Below are positions 48,901 through 55,608 of a DNA stretch of 64,000 nucleotides, piece by piece. A model generated the notes under the pieces. It was not told where the DNA came from. It ran no database searches and saw only the letters and a list, made by a program, of their open reading frames with translations. A program made the translations under genes and the position numbers. The stretch comes from Pachyseris speciosa (lineage: Eukaryota > Cnidaria > Anthozoa > Scleractinia > Pachyseridae), in NCBI GenBank assembly GCA_016490735.1, contig JAEMWC010000343.1, positions 395,001 through 459,000 on the forward strand. Direction: 5' to 3'. Positions within the stretch are counted from its first letter, which is position 1; each line of letters opens with the position of its first letter.

Positions 48901-51502
48901 CCGGGATGACTTTCCTCCTGGAGCAAATTTTTATTGCTGCTTACATGTGTGGTTTCATCCTGGGACGAACGAAAACAGTTTCGCCCCAGGACGAAATGCT
49001 TGCTCATAAAAGTATTATTTTTTAATCTAGTGAAGACCATTTACATTGGAATTTTTGGGGACGTTTCACCCCGGGATGAAATTTCATCACAGTGCTGAAG
49101 ACCGGGATGAAATCATTCCGGGATGAACAAGTTTCATCCCAGGATCATGTAAACAGCAAGAGGCAAATAACCAGACACTGGGATCTGGAACTCATACCGG
49201 GATGAAACTCGTCCTGGGAAGAGTAAACTCATGTAAACAGGCCCTTACATGTATATTGATGAACTGAATGATCAGATGGCAGAGCCAGTTACAATCTCAT
49301 TCACTGATGGTCAATTAGTGATGATGACAGTGATGATGATGATGATGACGACAATTCCTATAACGATGGCAATGACAAGGACAGTGAAACATGACGATGA
49401 TGATCATGACTGAGTGATATCAACAACAGTGTATGAGATTCTTATGACCATGGTAACTATCATGGTGATGATACAAAAAAGGTACCCAACCTTGGAAGTC
49501 CCCCAAGATCCCACTCAGCACAAATGTATGGTCCTGGCCGGATAATCACATACAAACCAATTGACTGGGCCAGTTTGATAAAGTGCCTACAAAAGAAAAA
49601 AATGATATTCAATATTGTTATGAACTTGATAAAAGCTTGATTTAAGGTGATTTTAAAAAATATTAAGCCTAAGCCAAGGTAATGCCTATTTTTTGCATCA
49701 TCAAATTTCTTCTTTACAAATCAAGATCTTGGAAATTTATGGCCAGAGAAAAATACTAACCATTTATTTATGATGCCTCTAGCATATAAAAACTACATGA
49801 TCAGAAGTACCATACAGTTTCCAAACTTTGTTTATATATATGATGACTGTAACAGGGTATTAAGAATTGTAGTAACAGGAGAATAGTGTAAAGTAACAGG
49901 AGAATTATCATGATGAAAGATTATTATGAAAAGGCAAAGCTCTTTCAGGGAGCAAGCGAAATTTAGCAAGAGAATTGTGCGTAGTAGCTGGAGAATTGTG
50001 CGTAGTAGCTGGAGAATTCTGCGTAGTAGCCGGAGAATTCTCTGATCTCCGATGCCCGATGAACACCCTTCTGTAATGATCCACAATTTTGTCTCAGCTT
50101 AAGACCACAGCAATTTCAAGATCCAGTTAATGCTAAGATAGCATGATGTTGCAGAACTTGCACTCAGACATTGCTGGCATTTGAAAACCCAAAGGATAAG
50201 GATTGACTGATGGATAATTTTCGAAGATTACTTAAACAGGACTGGGAAGCATCCAAATGTAACCTGAGCTGCTCATTCTCAATGTAGCGTGGTTTCGGGT
50301 TGCCATGGTAAAACTTTATGCGATTAATTGCAGCGGCTTCAGAATCACACAGCGTGTGTTCTTACTAGCTCCAATTATGATGCCGATCCAAGCATACCAT
50401 TAAATGATTTGGGGTGGAAAAACCTTGAAACCCAGTGCCTAATTAAGAAGGCAGTGCATGATGGCATACAAATTTTTGAATTGCCTTGTGCCTGGTTATC
50501 TGTCTTCTAAATTTATACATTGCGGCAATATATTTAATACCTATAACCTTAGAGATTCTGAAAATAAGTTTGCCATTCCCTTGCCTTGTACCAATTATAT
50601 TTAACAATTAGATTATGAGCTCGAGAATTCTATCACGTGATAGCTGATGAGGGCGCCAGCTCGAATCAGCTATCACGCATAGAAATCGAGAGTGAATAAT
50701 CTAATTGTTTTAGTATAAATCTACTAGTCGTTCAAAACTAAACATTAGTAAATTATCCAAATTCTCCTCACAGACACTACGAAAACGCAAAGAAGCGGGG
50801 GCCATTTTGTAAGCAACCGCTACTCACTATCTATCACAGAATAGATAGCGAGTAGCGTAGCCAATCAGAGAACAGCATTCGTGATAGAACGCTAGTAGAT
50901 TTATACTTGTCTAATACTTAATAGAAACAGCTTCTGCTGCAGCAGGGCAGTTGTGTGAATCAACTTACCCTCTGATTAAGACAAGCAAAATCTTTGACTA
51001 GTTTGAAATCGGCAACTGTTAACTTCTAATTCAAACACCACATTCATGTAAAACAGGCTTTAATTTTATTTCTTTTTAACATTTCACTATTATAAGTGCT
51101 ATAGATAGTATTCTCTATAGATTGAAATTTTATATGATGTATTTGAGTGGGCAAGCAATATTAAGGATACTATATAAGATACAATTTATGCTATGCCGCC
51201 ATCTTGGATGATGAAACTGACAGAGGGTTGGAGTGAGTCCAAAACTGATTCCAAGGGAGAGGACGACAGGTTTAAAATAGAGGAGGGGGAGAAGAGGGGA
51301 AATATAGCCCCAGGGCTCCCATTGATGAACTGCCATGTGTGTGAGCACTCTTTGCAATTCAATGAGTTTTAATTATATAACTCATGACAAGTTCAGGAAC
51401 TAATCAACATATCACTAATGTATATCAACTCACACTATATCCAAAATTCCTTCAAAGTTGAACTCTCCTTTAATTTCTTCATGTAAATTCCAGGGAGCAT
51501 AC
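23014..51502 (-). CDS. Gene B: GH35 beta-galactosidase-like (GLB1L2/3 type), 17 exons, first coding exon not found
   Basis: Seventeen exons join in frame with GT-AG borders: 51502-51434, 49586-49491, 48726-48618, 47057-46959, 46764-46674, 44029-43965, 40781-40631, 39287-39204, 35643-35545, 35225-35190, 34243-34191, 33386-33234, 29453-29343, 28777-28690, 26289-26202, 25276-25039 and 23106-23014 (TAG stop). They encode about 573 residues of GH35 beta-galactosidase. The acid/base motif QVENEYG is near residue 105 and the nucleophile motif VTEFWPGW near residue 185. [11 protein letters not shown] and [13 protein letters not shown] follow, then the C-terminal beta-sandwich with [14 protein letters not shown]. 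No stop or frameshift is seen, so the copy appears intact except at its 5' end. The exon matching gene A exon 1 (membrane anchor, GSIHYFR) is not visible between 51.5 and 55.6 kb. Introns carry many transposons. The nearest AATAAA on the coding strand is at 22550-22545. Confidence 0.92.
23110..25030. other. Last intron of gene B, no gene recognised
   Basis: Between the last two exons. Short frames show no recognisable motif. The TCATCGAAACGTC phrase at 23443 resembles GTCGTCGAAACGTC at 13158 and may come from an old retroelement UTR. Confidence 0.5.
23128..23212. repeat. Compound microsatellite (ATAATC)n(ATA)n(ACA)n
   Basis: A simple-sequence tract just upstream of the last exon of gene B. 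It supplies much of the pyrimidine-rich sequence, read on the minus strand, leading to the acceptor at 23107. Confidence 0.9.
26040..26190. repeat. (CTGA)n-type tetranucleotide repeat
   Basis: Imperfect GACT/GGCT/GATT tetranucleotides fill this stretch, directly next to the donor site of the 26289-26202 exon of gene B. Confidence 0.9.
27042..27107. mobile_element. Short hairpin MITE
   Basis: CTCGTTCCCAGGGTCTCTCC and its inverse GGAGAGACCCTGGGAACGAG (ending 27107) form an almost perfect stem of about 28 bp around a loop of ~10 bases. Confidence 0.8.
27110..28689. other. Gene B intron, unassigned open frame inside
   Basis: A minus-strand frame at 28270-28470 ([12 protein letters not shown]...) lies between two confirmed exons but does not match GH35 and is skipped by the in-frame splice 28690 to 26289. 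I do not recognise it. Confidence 0.4.
27881..28078. repeat. Tandem repeat, three 67 bp units
   Basis: GTTAC(G/T)CTGCTGTTG(G/A)AAAG starts at 27881, 27948 and 28015. Units are more than 90 percent alike by eye, indicating recent expansion inside a gene B intron. Confidence 0.9.
30060..30140. repeat. Fragment of the GATTGGTTGGCAAAACTCGCG repeat family
   Basis: CTCTGTGATTGGTTGGCAAA followed by ACTCGCGCCACTTTCTCAAC matches the element at 22263-22530. Confidence 0.6.
30296..30424. repeat. AT-rich microsatellite (ATA/ATAATC/AAAG/AAAT)
   Basis: A compound simple repeat adjoining the 3' end of the minus-strand LINE fragment; it may be the LINE's tail. Confidence 0.85.
30430..31310 (-). mobile_element. 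5'-truncated non-LTR retrotransposon fragment (RT C-terminus)
   Basis: Two overlapping minus-strand frames (31298-30978 and 31116-30580) carry the end of a LINE reverse transcriptase: [53 protein letters not shown] and a late LWNCLK. One frame slip occurs near 31000. The catalytic core is missing. The family is a different LINE from that at 1.2-3.6 kb, closer to elements with a ...LGVxID... thumb region. Confidence 0.8.
31228..31412. repeat. Inverted repeat at the 5' end of the LINE fragment
   Basis: GGTAATCACATGATTTCG through AATTGCACGAG (31228-31310) is mirrored by CTCGTGCAATTTGG-type sequence to 31412 around the centre GCCCGTAGGGC. The left arm encodes the LINE's own [12 protein letters not shown], so the right arm is an inverted duplicate of LINE sequence or a separate foldback that captured it. 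Confidence 0.7.
31413..33225. other. Gene B intron, no gene recognised
   Basis: Contains repeated TTTCTGCA(C/T)TG tracts (31945-31985) between two CCAATCAGAAT/GATTGGCT blocks and a fragment of the GATTGGTT repeat family (32280-32385). No exon fits the reading frame. Confidence 0.5.
33830..34030. mobile_element. MITE-like repeat of the GATTGGTTGAGAAAGTGGCGCGAG family
   Basis: TTTTGCTTCTCTGATTGGTT and AACCAATCACAGAGCGAAG form an imperfect inverted pair around AGTGGCGCGAGTTTTGCC. The flanks share GCGCGGGAGAATGCGC-type sequence with 22380-22400. It lies 161 bases upstream, in gene sense, of the exon at 34243-34191. Confidence 0.55.
34540..34904. mobile_element. ~360 bp MITE with TGGCCAAACGG termini
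   Basis: The left end GGTATGGCCAAACGGGATCG pairs with the inverse of CTTGCAAGTCCGTTTGGCCA. Internal repeats of TTGCG and GGCCAAACGG fill the element. TTTAAA-like sequence lies on both sides (34536 and 34901), a possible target-site duplication. Confidence 0.8.
35791..36005 (+). pseudogene. GIY-YIG endonuclease-like fragment, probably Penelope-derived
   Basis: The frame [20 protein letters not shown] resembles the conserved core of retroelement GIY-YIG endonucleases with the Y-I-G residues degraded. [19 protein letters not shown] and [10 protein letters not shown] follow, as in those domains. It sits antisense in a gene B intron. Similarity is by eye only. Confidence 0.5.
36005..36295 (+). 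mobile_element. tRNA-derived SINE, interrupted
   Basis: Reading across the MITE, CCGGCTGAGTTGGTAGAG (A-box-like) and GGGTCGCGGGTTCAAGCCC (B-box) give an internal pol III promoter at normal spacing. A non-tRNA tail follows to about 36295. Confidence 0.6.
36026..36170. mobile_element. ~145 bp MITE inserted in a tRNA-derived SINE
   Basis: AGCCTACGTAGCAAGCGTTT and the inverse of AAACGCTTGCTACGCAGGCT bound the element. GAGTTGGTAG on the left and TAAGTTGGTAG on the right look like a duplicated piece of the SINE's A-box region. Confidence 0.75.
36645..36733 (+). repeat. (TA)n tract next to a tRNA-like 3' half
   Basis: A TA repeat (36650-36672) precedes ACCGGTAATCTGGAGACCCA and GGTTCGATTCCTGGCTGAGC, the anticodon-arm to T-arm part of a tRNA-like sequence. 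The 5' half is not seen. Confidence 0.5.
36740..39180. other. Gene B intron, no gene recognised
   Basis: No exon fits between 39204 and 35643, which splice in frame. The segment 38640-38740 looks conserved-like on the minus strand but has no GH35 match. Confidence 0.5.
39478..39640 (+). mobile_element. Diverged 3' part of a tRNA-Thr-like SINE
   Basis: GGTATCGCAGAGGTCGTGGG, a B-box-like block, GCAAGCCTGAATTTTTTC and a tail with ATTCATTCTTTATTTCCTCA match the order seen in the copy at 39943-40135, with many differences. Confidence 0.55.
39829..39900 (-). tRNA. tRNA-Thr(GGT)-like sequence, left arm of palindrome, SINE head
   Basis: The mirror copy of the sequence at 39943-40015, one base shorter in the D-loop and with TCGCA/TGCGA-type pairing restored in the anticodon stem. 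It has the same C33 and the same downstream tail start. It is likely a SINE head rather than a working tRNA gene. Confidence 0.55.
39943..40015 (+). tRNA. tRNA-Thr(GGT)-like sequence, right arm of palindrome, SINE head
   Basis: Seventy-three bases fold as a cloverleaf: acceptor GGCTTCA/TGAAGTC, D-arm GCTC...GAGC, anticodon stem TCGCA/CGCGA (imperfect) with loop CCGGTAT, T-arm GCGGG/CCCGT with TTCAAAC. The anticodon would be GGT (Thr), but position 33 is C instead of the near-universal T. That, and the SINE-like tail, argue for a pseudo-tRNA. Confidence 0.6.
41621..41900. mobile_element. MITE-like foldback, GAGTCCGAGTCGTAAGCGC family
   Basis: AGTTGGAGTCCGAGTCCGAG and repeated CGCTTATGA(C/T)CC blocks on the left are answered by TCATAAGCGGAATCAGTATT and TTCTGACTCCGTTGGATTGA on the right. 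The arms are imperfect. Confidence 0.5.
41900..43080. other. Gene B intron, no gene recognised
   Basis: No exon or element could be assigned. Minus-strand frames in 42069-42432 show no family motif. Confidence 0.45.
43083..43845. repeat. Long inverted repeat (Penelope-UTR-like) enclosing a SINE
   Basis: AAACGCTCTTACTAACG and GCGTGCACGCTGTT on the left pair with CGTTTATCAGTACTAACG-type and AACGGCGTGCACGCAAC sequence on the right (43705-43790). The right arm contains TTCCCGAAACGTCTG, like TTCCCGGAACGTCTG at 21945 in the Penelope-like element's flank. Confidence 0.55.
43302..43578 (+). mobile_element. tRNA-derived SINE
   Basis: The head GGGTTGGCGCAGTAGGGAGA (A-box) and AAGTTCGTTTCTCAGACTC (degenerate B-box) form a tRNA-like unit. 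A conserved body follows with GGTTTTTCTCCGGGTACTCT and GGTTTTCCCCTCTCCCC, and the tail is AT-rich. The head-plus-body pattern is that of an anthozoan SINE family as I remember it. Confidence 0.75.
44394..44795. mobile_element. ~400 bp foldback/MITE with TTGAAGGGTGTTC termini
   Basis: TTGAAGGGTGTTCCGCAAAA at 44395 and the inverse TTGCAGAACACCCTTCAA at 44775-44792 are terminal inverted repeats. The arms continue with AAATCCAAATCTCTCTAAAT and its mirror over about 90 bp, then diverge in the centre. Confidence 0.82.
44800..45635. other. Gene B intron, no gene recognised
   Basis: Plus-strand short frames show no motif and have no splice context. Confidence 0.45.
45641..45830 (-). pseudogene. GIY-YIG endonuclease fragment of a retroelement (probably Penelope-like)
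   Basis: The minus strand reads [20 protein letters not shown], followed by NGSNVANHA, a stop, then [14 protein letters not shown]. That is the GIY-YIG core (Y...YTGET.R), the H...H block and the tail of retroelement endonucleases of the PLE type. One in-frame stop sits after NHA. The rest of the element is not found nearby, so this is an orphan 3' fragment in a gene B intron. Confidence 0.68.
46017..46332 (+). mobile_element. Composite element: AACAATTA stem-loop plus TATACCACACAAG MITE
   Basis: The stem-loop at 46017-46136 has ATTCACCGAAGTGAAGG and GTGGTGGATATTTA paired with TAAATATCCACCAC. TTTTAGTA then links it to the MITE at 46141-46330, which has termini TATATACCACACAAGTTG and CACTTGTCTGGTATATAG. 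This is the most complete copy in the window. Confidence 0.78.
47060..48617. other. Gene B intron, no gene recognised
   Basis: Two AT-rich segments (47670-47960 and 47960-48130) resemble each other loosely: ACATAA(A/C)(T/A)GTCCGT(G/A)GAG and GTCAACAG(G/C)AATTGAC. This is an old direct duplication of ~235 bp. Confidence 0.5.
47521..47577. repeat. poly-G then poly-C homopolymer tracts
   Basis: A 13-base G run followed about 25 bases later by a C-rich run of more than 25 bases. The lengths may be unreliable in the assembly. Confidence 0.9.
48851..49247. mobile_element. ~395 bp MITE with GGGCCTGTTTACATG-type termini
   Basis: TAGGCTGTGTTTATATGGGA at 48851 pairs with the inverse of ACTCATGTAAACAGGCCCTTA ending 49247. 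The interior is filled with TCATCCCGGGATGA-like palindromes. It lies in the gene B intron homologous to the LINE-bearing gene A intron. Confidence 0.85.
49858..50075. repeat. Dispersed repeat with internal ~20 bp minisatellite
   Basis: TTAAGAATTGTAGTAACAGG through AGCTCTTTCAGGGAGCA and GATGAACACCCTT matches 56173-56342 nearly collinearly. Internal GTAGTAGC(T/C)GGAGAATT units are repeated three times here but once at 56310. The gene A intron lacks it. Confidence 0.8.
50604..50920. mobile_element. Composite element: AACAATTAGATTAT stem-loop plus TATAAATCTACTAG MITE
   Basis: The stem-loop AACAATTAGATTAT...ATAATCTAATTGTT (50604-50710) is followed by TTAGTATAAATCTACTAGTC, whose inverse CTAGTAGATTTATACT lies near 50900. 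The layout equals the copies at 11173-11443 and 46017-46332, but both modules have different sequence. Confidence 0.72.
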
Positions 51503-51548
51503 CTGTCAAACATCCAAGATGAGTTAATTCTTACATTACCATTGCCTA

Positions 51549-51777
51549 GTTTCATACCGTGACGTACTGGGTCAAGTGTGGACTTTCGCGGACATATTGC
51601 AAAAAAAAACATGGTTTCAGCCACGAAGTGACACTGGAGTTGTGCCTCCTTGTGTTTTCGAAACAATAAGCTCATGATAAGGACGCCTTTTCCTTCGCAA
51701 CAGCGGACGCTGTGTTTGTTTTTTATTGAATTTGTCCGCAAAAGTCCACACTCGACCCAGTACCTCACGGTATGAAA
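51549..51777. mobile_element. ~229 bp MITE with GTTTCATACCGTGA termini, at a paralogous empty site
   Basis: GTTTCATACCGTGACGTACT and the inverse AGTACCTCACGGTATGAAAC are terminal inverted repeats of more than 40 bp. In gene A the matching position (~4958-4975) runs from ACATTACCA to TTCTGTATTTATCTGTAG without it. Confidence 0.85.
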
Positions 51778-51824
51778 CCAAGCAATGCACTTCTGTATTT
51801 ATCTGTAGCTTAAATTATTACTAT

Positions 51825-51900
51825 TATTATTATTATTAAATTATTATTATTATTATTGTTATTATTATACTATCTGATTGTAGCAATTATAATTATTTAT
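51825..51900. repeat. (ATT)n microsatellite
   Basis: Interrupted TAT/ATT triplets directly follow the MITE. Confidence 0.85.
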
Positions 51901-51989
51901 TTATTTCTCTTAACAACTTTTTTCAATAGAGGCTGTCTGCAAAATGTACAACTCACTTTAAATTCTCATTAATAACTAATGAAGGAAAT

Positions 51990-52235
51990 ACAAATAAAGG
52001 AATTAATTTTTAATGTGTGTCTTTATATCTGACAAAGACACGGCTAAATTTTACATCCAATTTTCTAGGCAAAAATAACCCAAACTCTAAATTTTAGTGT
52101 AAGAATGGATAGATGTACAGTAAAGCTTTTTAAGCTGTTCAATAAATTTGCAATTCATGTTTTATCAAGTCCTAAATCATTTGGCTGCGCCTCGTGAAGC
52201 TTGATAAAACACTCAAAGACATGCTCATTTATTAA
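51990..52235. repeat. Dispersed repeat, first copy (partner at 62970-63215)
   Basis: GAATTAATTTTTAATGTGTG, TCTTTATATCTGACAAAGAC, AGTGTAAGAATGGATAGATG and CATTTATTAAACATT recur in the same order in the transposase-like gene's intron. Both copies are direct, about 11 kb apart. Confidence 0.8.
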
Positions 52236-52241
52236 ACATTA

Positions 52242-52413
52242 CCAGGCGCGGATCCAGGGTTTTGAAATGGGGGGTGAATTTTCTCCACCTCAATCAGAGA
52301 AATCAAATATTATTTCAATATTTGAGGGATAAGAAAAAAAAGAGAAAGAAGGGGGGTTCAGAAAAAGGGGGGTGAAAATTCATCCATTTCACCTCCCCTG
52401 GATCCGCGCCTGG
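52242..52413. mobile_element. ~172 bp MITE with CCAGGCGCGGATCCAGGG termini
   Basis: CCAGGCGCGGATCCAGGGTT at 52242 is the near-perfect inverse of the end CCCTGGATCCGCGCCTGG. The interior is palindromic over most of its length (GGTGAATTTTCTCC and GGTGAAAATTCATC). Confidence 0.85.
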
Positions 52414-52605
52414 TTACGTAACATTTATAATGGCACAACTTAAACCTGGAAAAATACAAGAAAGGAAACAGGCTAGGGTTGCATTGTATGGCATTACGAA
52501 CTAAAGGTTCAATCAAATTTATTTTGAGAGAAACATATTTATCTTTCCATGTAAAGATATTACTTAAAGAAAAAGAACTCAAGTATACATGTATTATAAA
52601 TTATA

Positions 52606-53235
52606 TACCGTAAAAACTCTATTAAGCCCCCAGGGGGCTTATTTAATTTCAGGTCTCATTAACGGGGGGCTTATTTCAAATCTTAAACACCCTGTTTTCG
52701 TCTTAAAACAGTTTTTGTACAAAACTCAAACAAGTACAGTGAAACTTTATTATCTAACAAATAACAGCAAACAGTATCACATGTTTGAGTGTATATTTAC
52801 AAACAAACCAACTGGCCCACATAAAGTTGATTTTGCAAGAGGGAATAGGAGTGACTAATTACAAAATCTCATGTTTCAAAAGGAGAGGGGGGCTTCCTAG
52901 CCTTGTTAACTTTCTAGTTATTTTAGGAAGCCAACACCCTTTTAGTTTTAATTTTTATTTCATATTAACTCAATTTTTCGCAAGTATAAGGGTCAATAAA
53001 GTTGTTGTTGTTGTTGTTGGGGGGCTTATTACAAAAAACGACTTCCAAACGGGGGGCTTATTAGAAAGGGAGGCTTCATAGAGAAGGAGGGCTTAACAGA
53101 GAAGGGGGGCTTAACAGAGAAGGGGGCTTAACAGAGAAGGGGGGCTTAACAGAGAAGGGGGGCTTAACAGATAAGGGGGGCTTAACAGAGAAGGGGGGCT
53201 TAACAGAGAAGGGGGCTTAATAAGCTTTTACAGTA
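52606..53235. mobile_element. ~630 bp MITE with TACCGTAAAAACTCTATTAAGCC-type ends
   Basis: TACCGTAAAAACTCTATTAA at 52606 pairs with the inverse of TTAATAAGCTTTTACAGTA ending 53235, and GCCCCC(AG) repeats extend both ends. The right side expanded into a minisatellite. Confidence 0.7.
53068..53226. repeat. Minisatellite of GGGGGGCTTAACAGAGAA units
   Basis: Eight or nine units of 16-18 bp follow one another. The unit is a variant of the terminal inverted repeat of the host MITE (GGGGCTTA), so the array grew from the element's own end. Confidence 0.9.
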
Positions 53236-53370
53236 ATAACACTAATGAATGGAGTATTTTTGTCCATTTCTGTGTGAATGTTTTCTAAATTATGTATTCA
53301 GCAATGACTAATAGTCATCTTTCAATTTTAAGGTTACATTTAATCTACAATAATGCACCTATCAGTGTCA

Positions 53371-54130
53371 GCCCGAGGGGAAGGGGGGGGGGGGGTCAGG
53401 CAACCCACGGGAATTTGACTGTCACGTATATCCCCAGGGTAGGGATTTTGATCGGACATCACGTCCCAAGGGTGGGGAATTTTGGCATGGTCACCATCTT
53501 GGATAACGGGGAGAGTCTGGAAATGAGCCGCCATTTTGGAAAGTACCTAGAAGGCATTTGGATGAATTTCCCGCGTTCGTGGTTTCGGGCGTGAGAAATG
53601 GCTGAACGAAAGGTGAGTGAAAATGTGTATATTTGCTTTCTAAGCCAAAAATTTAGATTTTAATGGCCGTAGCTATAGATTTAATATTGATCTTACAATC
53701 TAAAGGGAATATACCTTTTTTTCTGTCGGTTTTCGAAGGAACTGACCTGCCCAATTGCTTATGATTGCACTGTATGAGACTGTATGCTCTGCCACGAGTT
53801 TTTGTCAGACAAGTTTATGATTTGTAAAGTATTTGATGTAAACCATTTGTTACTCTTCTGAAATGTTTTAATACAGTTTGTTACAAACAGCAGAAAAGAA
53901 GTAAACCATTTGTTAATGTTCTGTATAAAAGTTTAATTGAGGCTTTGGTACGTTATTTATTGCTTTCCTCTTGTGTGCAACAAGGACTGAAGGGTAAATG
54001 ACCGCCTTCCCTTGCCCCAGGGTGGGGGATTTTGATACTTTTGACGATTATTTTTTGCCTGGGGGTGGGGATTTTGATAATTTTTTTCAGAAAATGTCAA
54101 AATCCCCACCCTTTGCCCCCCCCCTCGGGC
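53371..54130. mobile_element. ~760 bp element with GCCCGAGGGG termini
   Basis: GCCCGAGGGGAAGGGGG at 53371 and CCCCCCCCCTCGGGC at 54116-54130 form inverted ends. Subterminal repeats of GGGATTTTGA occur in both halves (53443, 54024, 54068). No coding sequence is recognised. A short frame near 53590 (ATGGCTGAACG, then GTGAGT) looks like a host-derived first exon but is unsupported. Confidence 0.6.
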
Positions 54131-54139
54131 TTCCCAGGT

Positions 54140-54600
54140 GGAAATCTTATTAAGATCTTAATAAGATTCTTATTAAGATTCTTATCAAGATTCTTATTAA
54201 GATTCTTAGTTAAGAATCTTACAAGAATCTTACAAGATCTTGTAAGATCTTGTTCCAAGATTCTTATAAGATCTTGTAAGATCTTGTAAGATCCTAATAA
54301 GATTCTAGTAAGATCTTACATCTTTCCAGACTCTTACCAAGATCTTGTAAGATTCTTACGCAGACCCTACAAGATCTTGTAAGATTTTTACCAAGATCTT
54401 GTAAGATTCTTAAATAGATCCTGCAAGATCTTGTAAGATTCTTACATAGATCTTACAAGATCTTAATAAGATTCTTACGTAGATCCTACAAGATCTTGTA
54501 AGATTCTTACATAAACCCTACAAGATCTTATAAAATTCATACCAAGATCTTACAAGATCTTGTCAGATTCTTACCAGGAAGTCTGAAGCATCTTACCAAA
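54140..54600. repeat. Degenerate palindromic minisatellite of AGATCTTGTAAGATTCTTA
   Basis: About twenty variants of AAGATCTTGTAAGATTCTTA fill 460 bp. The unit is itself close to palindromic (AGATCT, CTTACAAG), and both orientations occur. Higher-order spacing of ~50 bp appears from 54330 on (CATAGATC, CGTAGATCC). Confidence 0.92.
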
Positions 54601-55608
54601 CATTGTACAAGCTAGGTCTTGTAAGGAGAAATTGAAGGGCTGAGATTTGATTATTTTCTAAGCAAGCTGCAAAATAGGGTAAAACCTGGATACTTTTATT
54701 TCTAAATTTCATTTCACTATCCTCATTTCTGGCATATGACCTACAACAAATCATTTGAGCAACCTAGCACCTGATGATCTTCCCCCAGAGTTTGATCAAA
54801 GCCTGCGTAGAAAACAAAATCTTTTACCAAAAAGTTGACTTAAGATGGCTAAACTCACAGCCCTTCAACTGAAGACTGGGGCATTGTTTTAAACCATAAC
54901 CAACAATGATGATTGTTTGTTTTTACATTATTTTATTGCAAAAGCTTGCTCTGGTGAAATACATTTATCATGAAGATCTTCTCAAGTTTATGCAAGAACT
55001 GTCAAGGACTCCAGCATGCACGCTCGCAAGATCACAGCACCATTATATATTATCCACATTAAAAAGTCTGAAATAAAGCGTTGCCAACGAATGTTTACGA
55101 GACCAGGAAAAATACTATAAAATATTTTTCTTCTGATTGCATCAATTACTGAATTCAAAAGAAATATAATATTTCATTGAAGGTGGCAGCTGAAACTAAC
55201 TTGAGACTTATTATTTTCCTGAGAAACAAACAAACAAAGAAACAGAACCTGTACATTAACAAATGAAAGCTTGGTTTCCACTGGTACAATAATATTCTTT
55301 TGTGTAATCAGGGCTGTGCTGTAGCAGTATCCAGTGGCCCATGGTGACTTACTTTTGCCATTTGGGCAACAAGAAAATCTTACTTTTTGCTCAAAATGTA
55401 AATGATGGGCACCATGCAGGATTTCAAAGGTTCAGAGTTTTGGGCTCCCAAAAATTTTCTTAGAGCAGTTTTGGAAATAGTATATAAGAAAACATGACAG
55501 CCTGAGAATATCCTGTACTTAGATGCTGTTCTCCCTGAAAATTGATAATGAGCATTAAATGCACAAATGAAAAATTACTGTAGAAGTGGGAACCAAGCTA
55601 ATGCACAT
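54600..55608. other. Intergenic, 3' flank of the BEN gene
   Basis: AT-rich with no recognised exon. AATAAA on the minus strand at 54937-54932 is a possible polyadenylation signal ~670 bp past the stop codon. Confidence 0.45.
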
